NCBI GenBank assembly: GCA_039030335.1
Contig: JBCCEJ010000010.1
Coordinates: forward strand, 1-64,000
Direction: 5' to 3'
Source of the DNA: JBCCEJ01 sp039030335
GTDB lineage: Bacteria; Pseudomonadota; Gammaproteobacteria; HK1
DNA length: 64,000 nt
Shown: one piece after another, positions 17,882-25,678 of the stretch
Numbering within the stretch: position 1 is the first letter of the stretch
How the letters are laid out: each line of letters begins with the position of its first letter
The notes under the pieces: model-generated
What the model was told of the DNA's origin: nothing
Database searches by the model: none
Seen by the model: the letters and a program-made list of their open reading frames with translations, nothing else
Translations under genes and position numbers: made by a program

Positions 17882-18835
17882 TCAGGCGTTCAGCACGTTG
17901 ACCGGGGCGCCCGCCCGGTACGCCTGCAGCGCCTCCAGAGCCTGGCCATACACCAGAGCGTAGAGTTCCTCGGTGACGTACCCGGTGTGGCCCGTCAAAG
18001 CGACGTTATCCAGCTGCCGCAGGCGATGGTCGGCCGGCAACGGTTCGACGTCGAACACATCCAGCCCGGCGCCGGCGATGGCGCGCGCCTCGAGCGCGGC
18101 GATGAGAGCTGGTTCATCGACCAGCGGGCCGCGGCTCGTGTTGACCAGATACGCGCTCGGTTTCATCCAACCGAGTTCGCGCGCACCGATGCGCCCGCGC
18201 GTGCGGTCGCTCAGGATGACGTGCAGCGACAGGATGTCGGAGTTGCGCATCAGCTCCTCGAACTCGACCCGCCGCACGCCGTGCGCGGCCGCTGCATCGG
18301 CGCTCAGGTTTTCACTCCACGCGATGACGTCCATCTCGAAAGCCTGCGCCATGCGCGCGACGCGCTGACCCAGTTTGCCGAGCCCCCAGAGCCCCATCGT
18401 CTTGCCTTGCAAACCGGTTGCGAGCGTTGTCTGCCACTGGCCCGCGCGCATCGCCTCCTGTTCCCAGGGCAACCGCTTCGTCAGCGACATGACGAGGCCC
18501 CAGGCGAGTTCCGCGGCCGGATAGCCGAGCATGGACGTACCGCAGACCGTAATACCGCACTCGCGCGCTACGTCCATGTCGATAGCGCGGTTGCGCATAC
18601 CGGCCGTGACGAGCAGCTTGAGATTCGGCAGCCGGCGCAATACATCGGCCGGAAACTGAGTGCGTTCGCGCATCGCGACCAACATGTCGAACGGCTCAAG
18701 AGCCGCGACGACCGCATCCGCGTCGCCAAGGTGTTCGTGAAATGCCTGCACCGAGACGTCGGCTTCGTCATGCCACGGCGCGGCCCCGGCCGCGCGGCGC
18801 TGATAGTCATCCAACAGTGCGATACTGAATGTCAT
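17882..18835 (-). CDS. D-isomer-specific 2-hydroxyacid dehydrogenase
   Basis: NAD-dependent oxidoreductase. The Rossmann motif is GLWGLGKLGQRVAR. The catalytic set is the Arg of NTSRGPLVDE, the Glu of LDVFDVEPLP and the His of TGHTGYVTEE, as in phosphoglycerate and glyoxylate dehydrogenases. The open frame extends far upstream to 19501, but the ATG at 18835 gives the standard N terminus (MTFSIALLDDYQ), about 317 residues, and has GGAG about ten bases upstream. It is the first gene of the four-gene minus-strand run and is divergent from the crotonase gene, with about 96 bp between the starts that must hold both promoters. Confidence 0.87.
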   Translation of the reverse strand: MTFSIALLDDYQRRAAGAAPWHDEADVSVQAFHEHLGDADAVVAALEPFDMLVAMRERTQFPADVLRRLPNLKLLVTAGMRNRAIDMDVARECGITVCGTSMLGYPAAELAWGLVMSLTKRLPWEQEAMRAGQWQTTLATGLQGKTMGLWGLGKLGQRVARMAQAFEMDVIAWSENLSADAAAAHGVRRVEFEELMRNSDILSLHVILSDRTRGRIGARELGWMKPSAYLVNTSRGPLVDEPALIAALEARAIAGAGLDVFDVEPLPADHRLRQLDNVALTGHTGYVTEELYALVYGQALEALQAYRAGAPVNVLNA

Positions 18836-18931
18836 GAGGCGGAATCTCCGGGCCAACGGGGGATCCGGCGCATGGTGCCACAACGGTGCGGCGCGCACCG
18901 TCAGCAACAGAACAAGGGGGAGCAAGAACTC

Positions 18932-19732
18932 GTGAGCGATCCAACCGACGGCGTCGTTGACGTCCACCTGCAAGACCACGGTGAAGACCGGTGGGTTGCC
19001 CACGTCATCGTCAACCGGCCGCGCCGGCTGAACGCACTGGACCAGCGTATGGCCGACGCACTGGCGGAATCGCTTGCGGGCCTGCGCGACACTGATGCGC
19101 GCGCTGTCGTACTGACCGGTGCCGGCGATCGCGCCTTCATCGGCGGTGCCGACGTGAACCTGCTCAAAACTCTGAAGCCTGCCACCGCCCGGCGCTACAT
19201 CAGTTCGATTCACGCGATCTGCGCCGAGATCCGGCAGTGCCAGGTGCCCGTGGTGGCGCGCGTCAATGGGTTCTGCCTGGGCGCCGGGCTCGAGATCGCC
19301 GCGGCTTGCGATATCCGCGTCGCTGAAGGCAGCGCGATCCTCGGCATGCCGGAAGTAAAGGTGGGTTTGCCGTCCGTGGTCGAGGCCGCGCTGCTGCCGC
19401 AACTCATCGGCTGGGGCCGCGCACGCTGGCTGCTGCTGACCGGCGAGAACATCAGCGCGGAGACCGGCGCCGACTGGGGATTGATCGAAGTGCTGGCCCA
19501 ACCCGGTATGCTCGACCTGGCGGTCGCCAAGACGCTGGCCTCACTGGTCGAGGCCGCGCCCGGAGCGCTGCGCACGCAGAAGGCTCTCATCAACGAGTGG
19601 GAGAAACTCTCTCTCACGGATGCCATCGAGCGCGGAATCGACGTATTCGAAGCGAGCTATGCTGAGAGTGACGAACCGACCCGCTACGTGAATGCCTTCT
19701 TGAGCGCGCACGAAAAACGCCGACGAGGCTGA
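18932..19732 (+). CDS. Enoyl-CoA hydratase/isomerase (crotonase) family protein
   Basis: Crotonase-fold enzyme acting on CoA thioesters. The oxyanion-hole segments are AFIGGADVN and NGFCLGAGLEIAAACD, with Glu in the latter; the second region is MPEVKVGLPSVVEAALLP. Length 266 is usual. The start is a GTG at 18932 with AGGGGGAG nine bases before it; the long frame upstream is antisense to the dehydrogenase gene and is not coding. It lies 165 bp before the CoA-acylating aldehyde dehydrogenase on the same strand, so a shared role on an acyl-CoA intermediate is possible. The exact reaction (hydration, isomerisation, hydrolysis) cannot be told by eye. Confidence 0.87.
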   Translation: MSDPTDGVVDVHLQDHGEDRWVAHVIVNRPRRLNALDQRMADALAESLAGLRDTDARAVVLTGAGDRAFIGGADVNLLKTLKPATARRYISSIHAICAEIRQCQVPVVARVNGFCLGAGLEIAAACDIRVAEGSAILGMPEVKVGLPSVVEAALLPQLIGWGRARWLLLTGENISAETGADWGLIEVLAQPGMLDLAVAKTLASLVEAAPGALRTQKALINEWEKLSLTDAIERGIDVFEASYAESDEPTRYVNAFLSAHEKRRRG

Positions 19733-19897
19733 CGACAAAGCGCCACGGAGTGGGCGGCCCGGCCAGAGGTCGCACACCGATGTCGCGCCCGCCGGGGCGC
19801 CTTCGGGTGTCCTGATGCCAGTTCACCGCTGTCATCCGTGAATCCGATTCGCTATGTTAGGCCTGTTGAGCACCGGCCCATGTGAGAACTCGAACCC

Positions 19898-21337
19898 ATG
19901 AGCACCCCTGAGCAAGTTTTAGAACAACGCGATACCGCAGCCCAGATCGATGAATTGATGCAGCGCGGGCGCGCGGCGATGGAGACGTTTGCAAACGCCG
20001 ACCAGGCCCGCGTGGACGAAGCCGTCACCGCCATCGCGTGGGCGGTGTACAAACCGGAAAACGCCCGCGAACTGGCGGAACTGGCGGTCGAAGATACCGG
20101 GCTCGGCAATGTGCCGGACAAGGTCACGAAGAACACGCGCAAGACCTTCGGCACGCTGCGCGACCTGTTGCGCGCGAAGACTGTCGGCATCATCGAAGAA
20201 GACCCCGCCCGAGGGCTCGTCAAGTACGCGAAGCCGGTCGGTGTGGTCGGAGCCGTGACGCCATCTACGAACCCGGCGGCGACGCCGGTCAACAAAGCGA
20301 TGATGGCGCTGAAGGGACGCAACGCCGTCGTCGTGGCGCCGTCACCGAGCGGCTACGCCACGACCTTGCGCACCGTCGAGCTGATGCGCGCGGAACTGGA
20401 GCACATCGGGCTGCCGGCCGACCTGGTGCAAATTCTGCCGTCACCGGTCAGCAAGGCATCGACACAGGCGCTGATGGAAGGCGTGGACCTCGTCGTCGTC
20501 ACCGGCTCGCAGAACAACGTGCGGCGCGCGTATTCGAGCGGTACACCGGCCATTGGCGTCGGCGCCGGCAACGTACCGGTGATCATCGACAGCAGCGCCG
20601 ACCTCGATGACGCTGCAGAGAAGATCTGCGCCTCCAAGACCTTCGACAACGCAACGTCGTGCTCGTCGGAGAATGCACTCGTGATTCTCGATGACGTCTA
20701 CGAAAAAGCCATCGCCGCCCTGGAGCGGGCCGGCGCCTACCGCTGCGACGCGCAGGACAAAGCCCGCGTGCAGGGCGCGCTGTGGCCGAACGGCAAACTC
20801 TCGCGCGAACTGATCGCCAAAGATGCCGACGTCTTCGCCGAACGCATCGGCTTGCCTGAAGCAGCCCGCAGCGCGCGGTTCTTCCTGGTCGAGGACGATC
20901 CAGTGGGGCCCGAACACCCGTTCTCCGGTGAGAAACTCTCGCTCGCGCTAACGGTATACCGGGCGTCGAATTTCGACGCCGCGGCCGCCAAGGTGCAGGA
21001 AATTCTCGACCACGAAGGCATGGGCCATTCGTGCGGCATACACACGCATGAGCAAAGTCATGCCGTGCAGCTGGCGGAAGACCTGAACGTGGTGCGCGTG
21101 CTCGTCAACCAGGCGCATACCTTCGGCAACGGCGGCAGCTTCAACAACGGGCTCAACTTTACGCTCAGCATGGGTTGCGGCTCCTGGGCTGGCAACAGCA
21201 TCAGCGAGAACCTGAACTACCGGCACTTCATCAACGTGACGCATCTGTCGACCGTCATCCCGGAAGACAAACCGAGCGAAGAAGAGCTGTTCGGCAGTTT
21301 CTGGGACAAGTACGACCGCCGGCCCGCCACAGCCTGA
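19898..21337 (+). CDS. CoA-acylating aldehyde dehydrogenase, sulfoacetaldehyde dehydrogenase (SauS)-like
   Basis: NAD(P)-dependent dehydrogenase that interconverts an aldehyde and an acyl-CoA. The catalytic Cys255 lies in FDNATSCSSENALV, the acylating (EutE/AdhE/SauS) form rather than the hydrolysing ALDH form, and the nucleotide region is GVVGAVTPSTNPAATPVNK. At 479 residues it matches SauS. The next gene is an AMP-forming acyl-CoA ligase, giving the SauS-SauT order known from sulfoacetate degradation in Cupriavidus necator: sulfoacetate to sulfoacetyl-CoA to sulfoacetaldehyde. Neither sulfoacetaldehyde acetyltransferase (xsc) nor a SauU transporter is in the window, so a different short acyl-CoA remains possible. 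Confidence 0.8.
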   Translation: MSTPEQVLEQRDTAAQIDELMQRGRAAMETFANADQARVDEAVTAIAWAVYKPENARELAELAVEDTGLGNVPDKVTKNTRKTFGTLRDLLRAKTVGIIEEDPARGLVKYAKPVGVVGAVTPSTNPAATPVNKAMMALKGRNAVVVAPSPSGYATTLRTVELMRAELEHIGLPADLVQILPSPVSKASTQALMEGVDLVVVTGSQNNVRRAYSSGTPAIGVGAGNVPVIIDSSADLDDAAEKICASKTFDNATSCSSENALVILDDVYEKAIAALERAGAYRCDAQDKARVQGALWPNGKLSRELIAKDADVFAERIGLPEAARSARFFLVEDDPVGPEHPFSGEKLSLALTVYRASNFDAAAAKVQEILDHEGMGHSCGIHTHEQSHAVQLAEDLNVVRVLVNQAHTFGNGGSFNNGLNFTLSMGCGSWAGNSISENLNYRHFINVTHLSTVIPEDKPSEEELFGSFWDKYDRRPATA

Positions 21338-21399
21338 TCGCCCCACCCCGCCCGGCCGCACCGCGCGCCCGCGCGGTGCGCAGTACGCCTGCCAAAACG

Positions 21400-22947
21400 G
21401 TGAACATCGTGAACGAGACCAATGTACGTGAGTGCGTAGAAGCGCGCGCACTCGCCAGCCCGAATGCGCCTTTTCTGACCGCACCGGAAGCTTCGTTGCA
21501 TTTGAGCTATGCGGCGCTGCACGCTCAGTGTCAGCTGGTTGAGTCCAAGCTGCGGGCACTGGGGCTCGCGCCCGGCGACAAGGTCGCGTTCCTGTTGGAC
21601 AACGGACTCTGGAGCACCTCGCTGTTCCTCGGCACGATGTACGCCGGCATGGTCACGGTCCCGCTGAACGCCGTTGCCGGGGTGCCGCAGGTGCGCTACA
21701 TCCTCGAGCACTGCGACGCGACCGTGCTGTTCTGTTCGGACGCTTATCGCCAGAAGTTCGCCGAGGCGATCGCCGACTGTCCCCGCCAGCTGAATGTCAT
21801 CGCGACCGATGAGGACACCGGTCCCGACTGGGATCGAGTGGAAGCAGCGCCACCGGTAACGCACCTCGACATCGGCCGCGACGCGGACGCGCTGCTCCTC
21901 TACACCTCCGGCACCACCGGGTTGCCCAAGGGCGCGCGCCTCAGTCACCAGGCGGTTCTTTCCGGTGGCCGCAATACGGCGCTGGCGCACGAACTGACCA
22001 GCGACGACCGCGCCATGTGCGTACTGCCGCTCTATCACATCAATGGCGAGATGGTCACCGTAATGGGCCCGCTCGTATCGGGCGGTTCCGTGGTGATGCC
22101 GCACCGGTTCAGCGCTTCGGACTACTGGGCGCACGTCATGCGCGAGCGCTGCACCTGGCTGAGCGTCGTGCCGACGATCATCAAGTACCTGCTCGACCGG
22201 GCTCCTGCTGAAGGCATCGACTTCGCCAACGCCCCGGAGCTGTCACAGCTGCGGTTCGGGCGCTCGGCCTCGGCACCGCTGCCCGCCTCGGTACAGCAGG
22301 AATTTGAGCAGGTGTTCGGGATCCCGATGATCGAGACGATGGGGCTCACGGAAACCTGCGCACCGATCCTGTCGAATCCGATGCCGCCGGCTGAACGTAA
22401 GAGCGGATCACCTGGCATCGCTTTCGGCAACCGGGTCGAGATCGCCGACGACCACGGCGCGCGCCTGGCCGACGGGACCATCGGCGAACTGGTCATCCAG
22501 GGCGACAACGTGCTGACCGGCTATTACAAGAACACTGAAGCGAGCGCGTCGGCGTTTGGCACGGACGGCTGGTTCCGCAGCGGCGACCTGGGGTTCCGGG
22601 ACGCGGACGGCTACTTCTTCATTACCGGCCGCCTGAAAGAACTGATCATCAAAGGCGGTGAGAACATCGCGCCGCGCGAGATCGACGATGCGCTGTATCT
22701 TCACGAAGCCGTGTTGGAGGCGGCCGCCATCGGCGTGGACGATGAAAACTACGGTCAGGACGTCCAGGCTTGCGTACGTCTTCGCGACGGTTTCTCAGCT
22801 GACGCCGACGAGCTCATCACCCATTGCCGGGAGCACGTCGGCAAGTTCAAGGCGCCGAGCCGGATCTACTTCCTCCCGGACTTGCCGAAAGGGCCATCCG
22901 GCAAGATTCAGCGCCTGAAGCTGCCGGAGATCGTGGCGGGTTTATAG
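21400..22947 (+). CDS. AMP-forming acyl-CoA ligase (SauT-like)
   Basis: Adenylate-forming ligase. Core motifs in order: A3 phosphate loop LLYTSGTTGLPKG, A5 METMGLTETCAP (read as IETMGLTETC), A7/A8 GWFRSGDLGFRDADGY and KELIIKGGENIAPREID, and the C-terminal catalytic Lys in PSGKIQRLKLPE. Expected length is about 515 with a GTG start at 21400 (or 21409); the annotated open frame runs back to 21175 within the preceding gene, but that part has no family similarity. No convincing ribosome site precedes either GTG. It follows the acylating dehydrogenase after 62 bp. If the pair acts on sulfoacetate this is the sulfoacetate-CoA ligase; oxalate, malonate or a coumarate-like acid are alternatives. Confidence 0.85.
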   Translation: MNIVNETNVRECVEARALASPNAPFLTAPEASLHLSYAALHAQCQLVESKLRALGLAPGDKVAFLLDNGLWSTSLFLGTMYAGMVTVPLNAVAGVPQVRYILEHCDATVLFCSDAYRQKFAEAIADCPRQLNVIATDEDTGPDWDRVEAAPPVTHLDIGRDADALLLYTSGTTGLPKGARLSHQAVLSGGRNTALAHELTSDDRAMCVLPLYHINGEMVTVMGPLVSGGSVVMPHRFSASDYWAHVMRERCTWLSVVPTIIKYLLDRAPAEGIDFANAPELSQLRFGRSASAPLPASVQQEFEQVFGIPMIETMGLTETCAPILSNPMPPAERKSGSPGIAFGNRVEIADDHGARLADGTIGELVIQGDNVLTGYYKNTEASASAFGTDGWFRSGDLGFRDADGYFFITGRLKELIIKGGENIAPREIDDALYLHEAVLEAAAIGVDDENYGQDVQACVRLRDGFSADADELITHCREHVGKFKAPSRIYFLPDLPKGPSGKIQRLKLPEIVAGL

Positions 22948-22979
22948 AGTTTGCGGGCCGGCCGCACTCTCAGCGGAAC

Positions 22980-24182
22980 TCACCGACTGCAGTCGACCGG
23001 CTCCAGCCCTTCGATCGACTTCGCGAGCGCTTGCTCGAGGTCGGCGATCAGATCCGGCGCCGCTTCCATACCGATCGAAAGCCGCAACAGGTCGACTGGC
23101 ACGGGCGTGGACGGGCCTTCGATGCTGGCCCGGTGCTCGACCAGACTTTCAACGCCACCTAGCGAGGTCGCGCGGGTGAACACCTCCAGGTGAGCCGCCG
23201 TCGCCATCGCACCGGCTTCGCCGTAGCGATGTCGGATCGACAGCATGCCGCTGAATCCGCCATCCATCTGCATCGCAGCCACGTTGTGATCGCTGCGCGA
23301 TGGCAAACCCGGATACAGGACTTCACGCAACAGCTCGTGGTGCTCAAAGTGCCGCGCAAGCGCCATGGCGGTCTCGCACGCCCGGCGCACGCGAACGAAC
23401 AGCGTGCGCATACCGCGCAGCAGCAACCAGGCCTCGAACGGTCCCAACACGGCGCCCGCATCCCGCCGCCAGGCCTTGATGCGCAGCCAGTAATCATCAT
23501 CGCATGCGGTCACGATACCGCCGGCGATGACGTCGCTATGCCCGTTCAGATACTTGCTAGCTGAGTGCACGACCAGATCCGCGCCGTGCTCCAGTGGCCG
23601 GGTGAGCACGGGACTCGCGACCGTGCTGTCTACGGCGAGACGCGCGCCCGCGCTGTGTGCGAGCGTAGCGGCCTCCCGAATGCTGGTGACGTTCCACATC
23701 GGGTTAGCGGGTGTCTCGATCCATACGAGCCGTGTCGCACCGGGCCGCAGCGCGCGTTTGAGATTATCGAGGTCGGTCATGTCGACGAACTCGACGGCGA
23801 GCCCCCACGGCTCGGCAAACTCCAGCAACCAGCTGCGCAGCGCCCAGTACATGACGCGCGGAGCGATGATGTGATCACCTGGCTGCAACGCCTGAAACAC
23901 CGCCGTACACGCGGCCATGCCAGATCCGAGCAGGATGGCCCCGGCACCACCTTCCAGCGCGTTCAGCAGCGCTTCAGGCTCATCCAGGGTAGGGGTGCCC
24001 GGGCGCGCATAGCCGCGTCTTGCGCCATACCCACCGTCGGCATCGCGCTCGTAGGTGGTTGACGGATAAATCGGCGGCACCAGCGCGCGGGTAATCGGAT
24101 CGCGCGACCCGAGCGCCTGTGCAGTCCGGGTCTCAGGCGACAGATGCTCCGCGCTATCAGTGTCATCCGACATGTTTGTCAT
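22980..24182 (-). CDS. Cys/Met metabolism PLP-dependent enzyme (cystathionine beta/gamma-lyase-like)
   Basis: Fold-type I PLP enzyme of the trans-sulfuration family. The PLP lysine is in VVHSASKYLNGHSD; other signatures are PPIYPSTTYERD, YARPGTPTLDEPEALL, AILLGSGMAACTAVFQAL and VETP-type IETPANPMWN. About 400 residues, as usual. The start is set at ATG 24182, with GGGAAG seven bases upstream; ATGs at 24197 and 24173 are also in frame, and the former has only pyrimidines before it. It follows the CoA-transferase gene by 51 bp on the same strand and converges with the ligase gene. Beta-lyase, gamma-lyase and sulfhydrylase activities cannot be separated by eye. Confidence 0.87.
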   Translation of the reverse strand: MTNMSDDTDSAEHLSPETRTAQALGSRDPITRALVPPIYPSTTYERDADGGYGARRGYARPGTPTLDEPEALLNALEGGAGAILLGSGMAACTAVFQALQPGDHIIAPRVMYWALRSWLLEFAEPWGLAVEFVDMTDLDNLKRALRPGATRLVWIETPANPMWNVTSIREAATLAHSAGARLAVDSTVASPVLTRPLEHGADLVVHSASKYLNGHSDVIAGGIVTACDDDYWLRIKAWRRDAGAVLGPFEAWLLLRGMRTLFVRVRRACETAMALARHFEHHELLREVLYPGLPSRSDHNVAAMQMDGGFSGMLSIRHRYGEAGAMATAAHLEVFTRATSLGGVESLVEHRASIEGPSTPVPVDLLRLSIGMEAAPDLIADLEQALAKSIEGLEPVDCSR

Positions 24183-24233
24183 CCGTTTGCTTCCCATTCG
24201 ATGCGAGTTGAGGGAGGTGAATTTCGTAGTGCT

Positions 24234-25466
24234 TCAATCGTGCCCGGGATCCGGCGCGTGCACGATGCCACCAGCCAACAGGTTGCGGATGGAAGTTTCA
24301 TCCAGGCCCAGATCGTCGCGAAGAACCTGCAGCGTGTCCGCGCCGATCTGGCGACCGGCGAAACGCACCTGGCCAGGCGTGGCGGAGAGCTTTGGAACGA
24401 TGCCGGTCACGGTGACGTTACCGAGGGCGGGATCTTCCACATCGACCAGCATGTCGCGCGCCGCGTAGTGGGGATCGGCAAAGATATCTGCGACCGTGTA
24501 GATAGGTGCGGCCGGAACGCCGCTCTCGGACAGAGCCGCCTGCACCTCGGCGAGTGAATGTGCGCCGACCCAGTCGATGATCACCTGCTCACAGGCGTCG
24601 GCGTTGCGGACCCGCGCAAGCGCCGTCGCAAAACGTTCATCGTGAGCCAGCTCAGGGCGTCCGGCAGCCGCAACGAGGCGCGCGAATACGGAATCCGACG
24701 CGGCGGCGATCACGATGTGCTTGTCATCCGCGGTTACATACAGTGAGTTCGGCGTATTCCCGGGCAAACGCGAGCCGGCGCGGGTCGCCACTTCCTGGAG
24801 CTGCTGAAACGCCGGCACGAACGGTTCCATGAACGTGAACGCGCCCTCGTACAGCGCCGAGTCCACTACCTGACCACGTCCCGTGCGGCTGCGGTGATGG
24901 ATCGCCATGACGGCACCAAACGCTGCGTAGAGGCCGGCGATGTAGTCGGTCAACGAAGTGGCGATGCGCGGGGGCGGCGCGCCGGTCTCACCGGTCATCT
25001 CGCGAAGTCCACTGACCGCCTCACACACGACCCCGTAGCCGCTTCGGCCGCTGTAAGGACCCGTCTGACCGAAACCGCTGATGCGTACGAGTACGAGACC
25101 GGGGTTGCGCTCACTCAGGACGTCGTACCCGAGTCCCCACCCTTCCAGGGCGCCGGGACGAAAGTTCTCGACCACAATATCGGCCTGCTCACAGAGCTGC
25201 CGGACCAGTGCCTGCCCGTCGGCTTCGAGCAGGTTGATCGAGACGATCCGTTTGCCGCGCAGGATACTTGCCGCGTAGAGCGACCGCTGCCGGCTCTGGC
25301 GCCCCATCGAGCGTACGGCGTCACCGGTGCGCTGTTCGACCTTGATGACATCGGCGCCGAAGTCGGCCAGCAAGCGCGCGCAAAACGGACCGGCAACCGT
25401 CGACCCGAGTTCGACAACGCGGAGTCCGGCCAGCGGGCCGATCGGTTCCTCGGACGGTGCGGACAT
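24234..25466 (-). CDS. CaiB/BaiF (type III) CoA-transferase
   Basis: Family III CoA-transferase moving CoA between two carboxylic acids through an aspartyl-CoA ester. Signature regions: LRVVELGSTVAGPFCARLLADFGADVIKVE, shown here only in part as VVELGSTVAGPFCARLL, then VENFRPGALEGWGLGYDVL and the probable nucleophile Asp in ATSLTDYIAGLYAAFGAV. It is 410 residues, normal for the family, and has GGGAG seven bases before the ATG. First gene of a two-gene minus-strand unit with the PLP lyase; divergent from the kinase gene. Substrates of this family are not predictable from sequence at this level. Confidence 0.88.
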   Translation of the reverse strand: MSAPSEEPIGPLAGLRVVELGSTVAGPFCARLLADFGADVIKVEQRTGDAVRSMGRQSRQRSLYAASILRGKRIVSINLLEADGQALVRQLCEQADIVVENFRPGALEGWGLGYDVLSERNPGLVLVRISGFGQTGPYSGRSGYGVVCEAVSGLREMTGETGAPPPRIATSLTDYIAGLYAAFGAVMAIHHRSRTGRGQVVDSALYEGAFTFMEPFVPAFQQLQEVATRAGSRLPGNTPNSLYVTADDKHIVIAAASDSVFARLVAAAGRPELAHDERFATALARVRNADACEQVIIDWVGAHSLAEVQAALSESGVPAAPIYTVADIFADPHYAARDMLVDVEDPALGNVTVTGIVPKLSATPGQVRFAGRQIGADTLQVLRDDLGLDETSIRNLLAGGIVHAPDPGHD

Positions 25467-25631
25467 GAATGGCTCCCGGAGTCAGGTGGGTGCAACGCTG
25501 GTTGTCGGTATGGACAGCACGCCAGTAACCCAAAGATAGCGGCTGAAACGGAGCTTGGGGATGCTTCGCGTCGACCGGCCTGAGGGAACCCGACGGATCG
25601 GGCTTCGGTCACAGCTGAAAAACGGCAGGCG

Positions 25632-25651
25632 ACCGCCAGCGCGATGGCGGT
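25632..25651 (+). promoter_or_regulatory. Perfect 7-bp hairpin in the kinase gene leader
   Basis: ACCGCCA (25632-25638) and TGGCGGT (25645-25651) flank GCGCGA, ending 27 bases before the kinase ATG. There is no Shine-Dalgarno sequence between it and the start codon. It could be an operator or a leader hairpin; nothing shows which. Confidence 0.35.
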
Positions 25652-25678
25652 AGTCCCACTAAGCAGTCAGAACGCGAC

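Noticed and set aside
17828..18931. N-terminal extension of the crotonase frame and the long minus-strand frame up to 19501.
   Set aside because: Both are antisense shadows of the neighbouring gene. Each real gene has a start with a ribosome site at 18932 or 18835.
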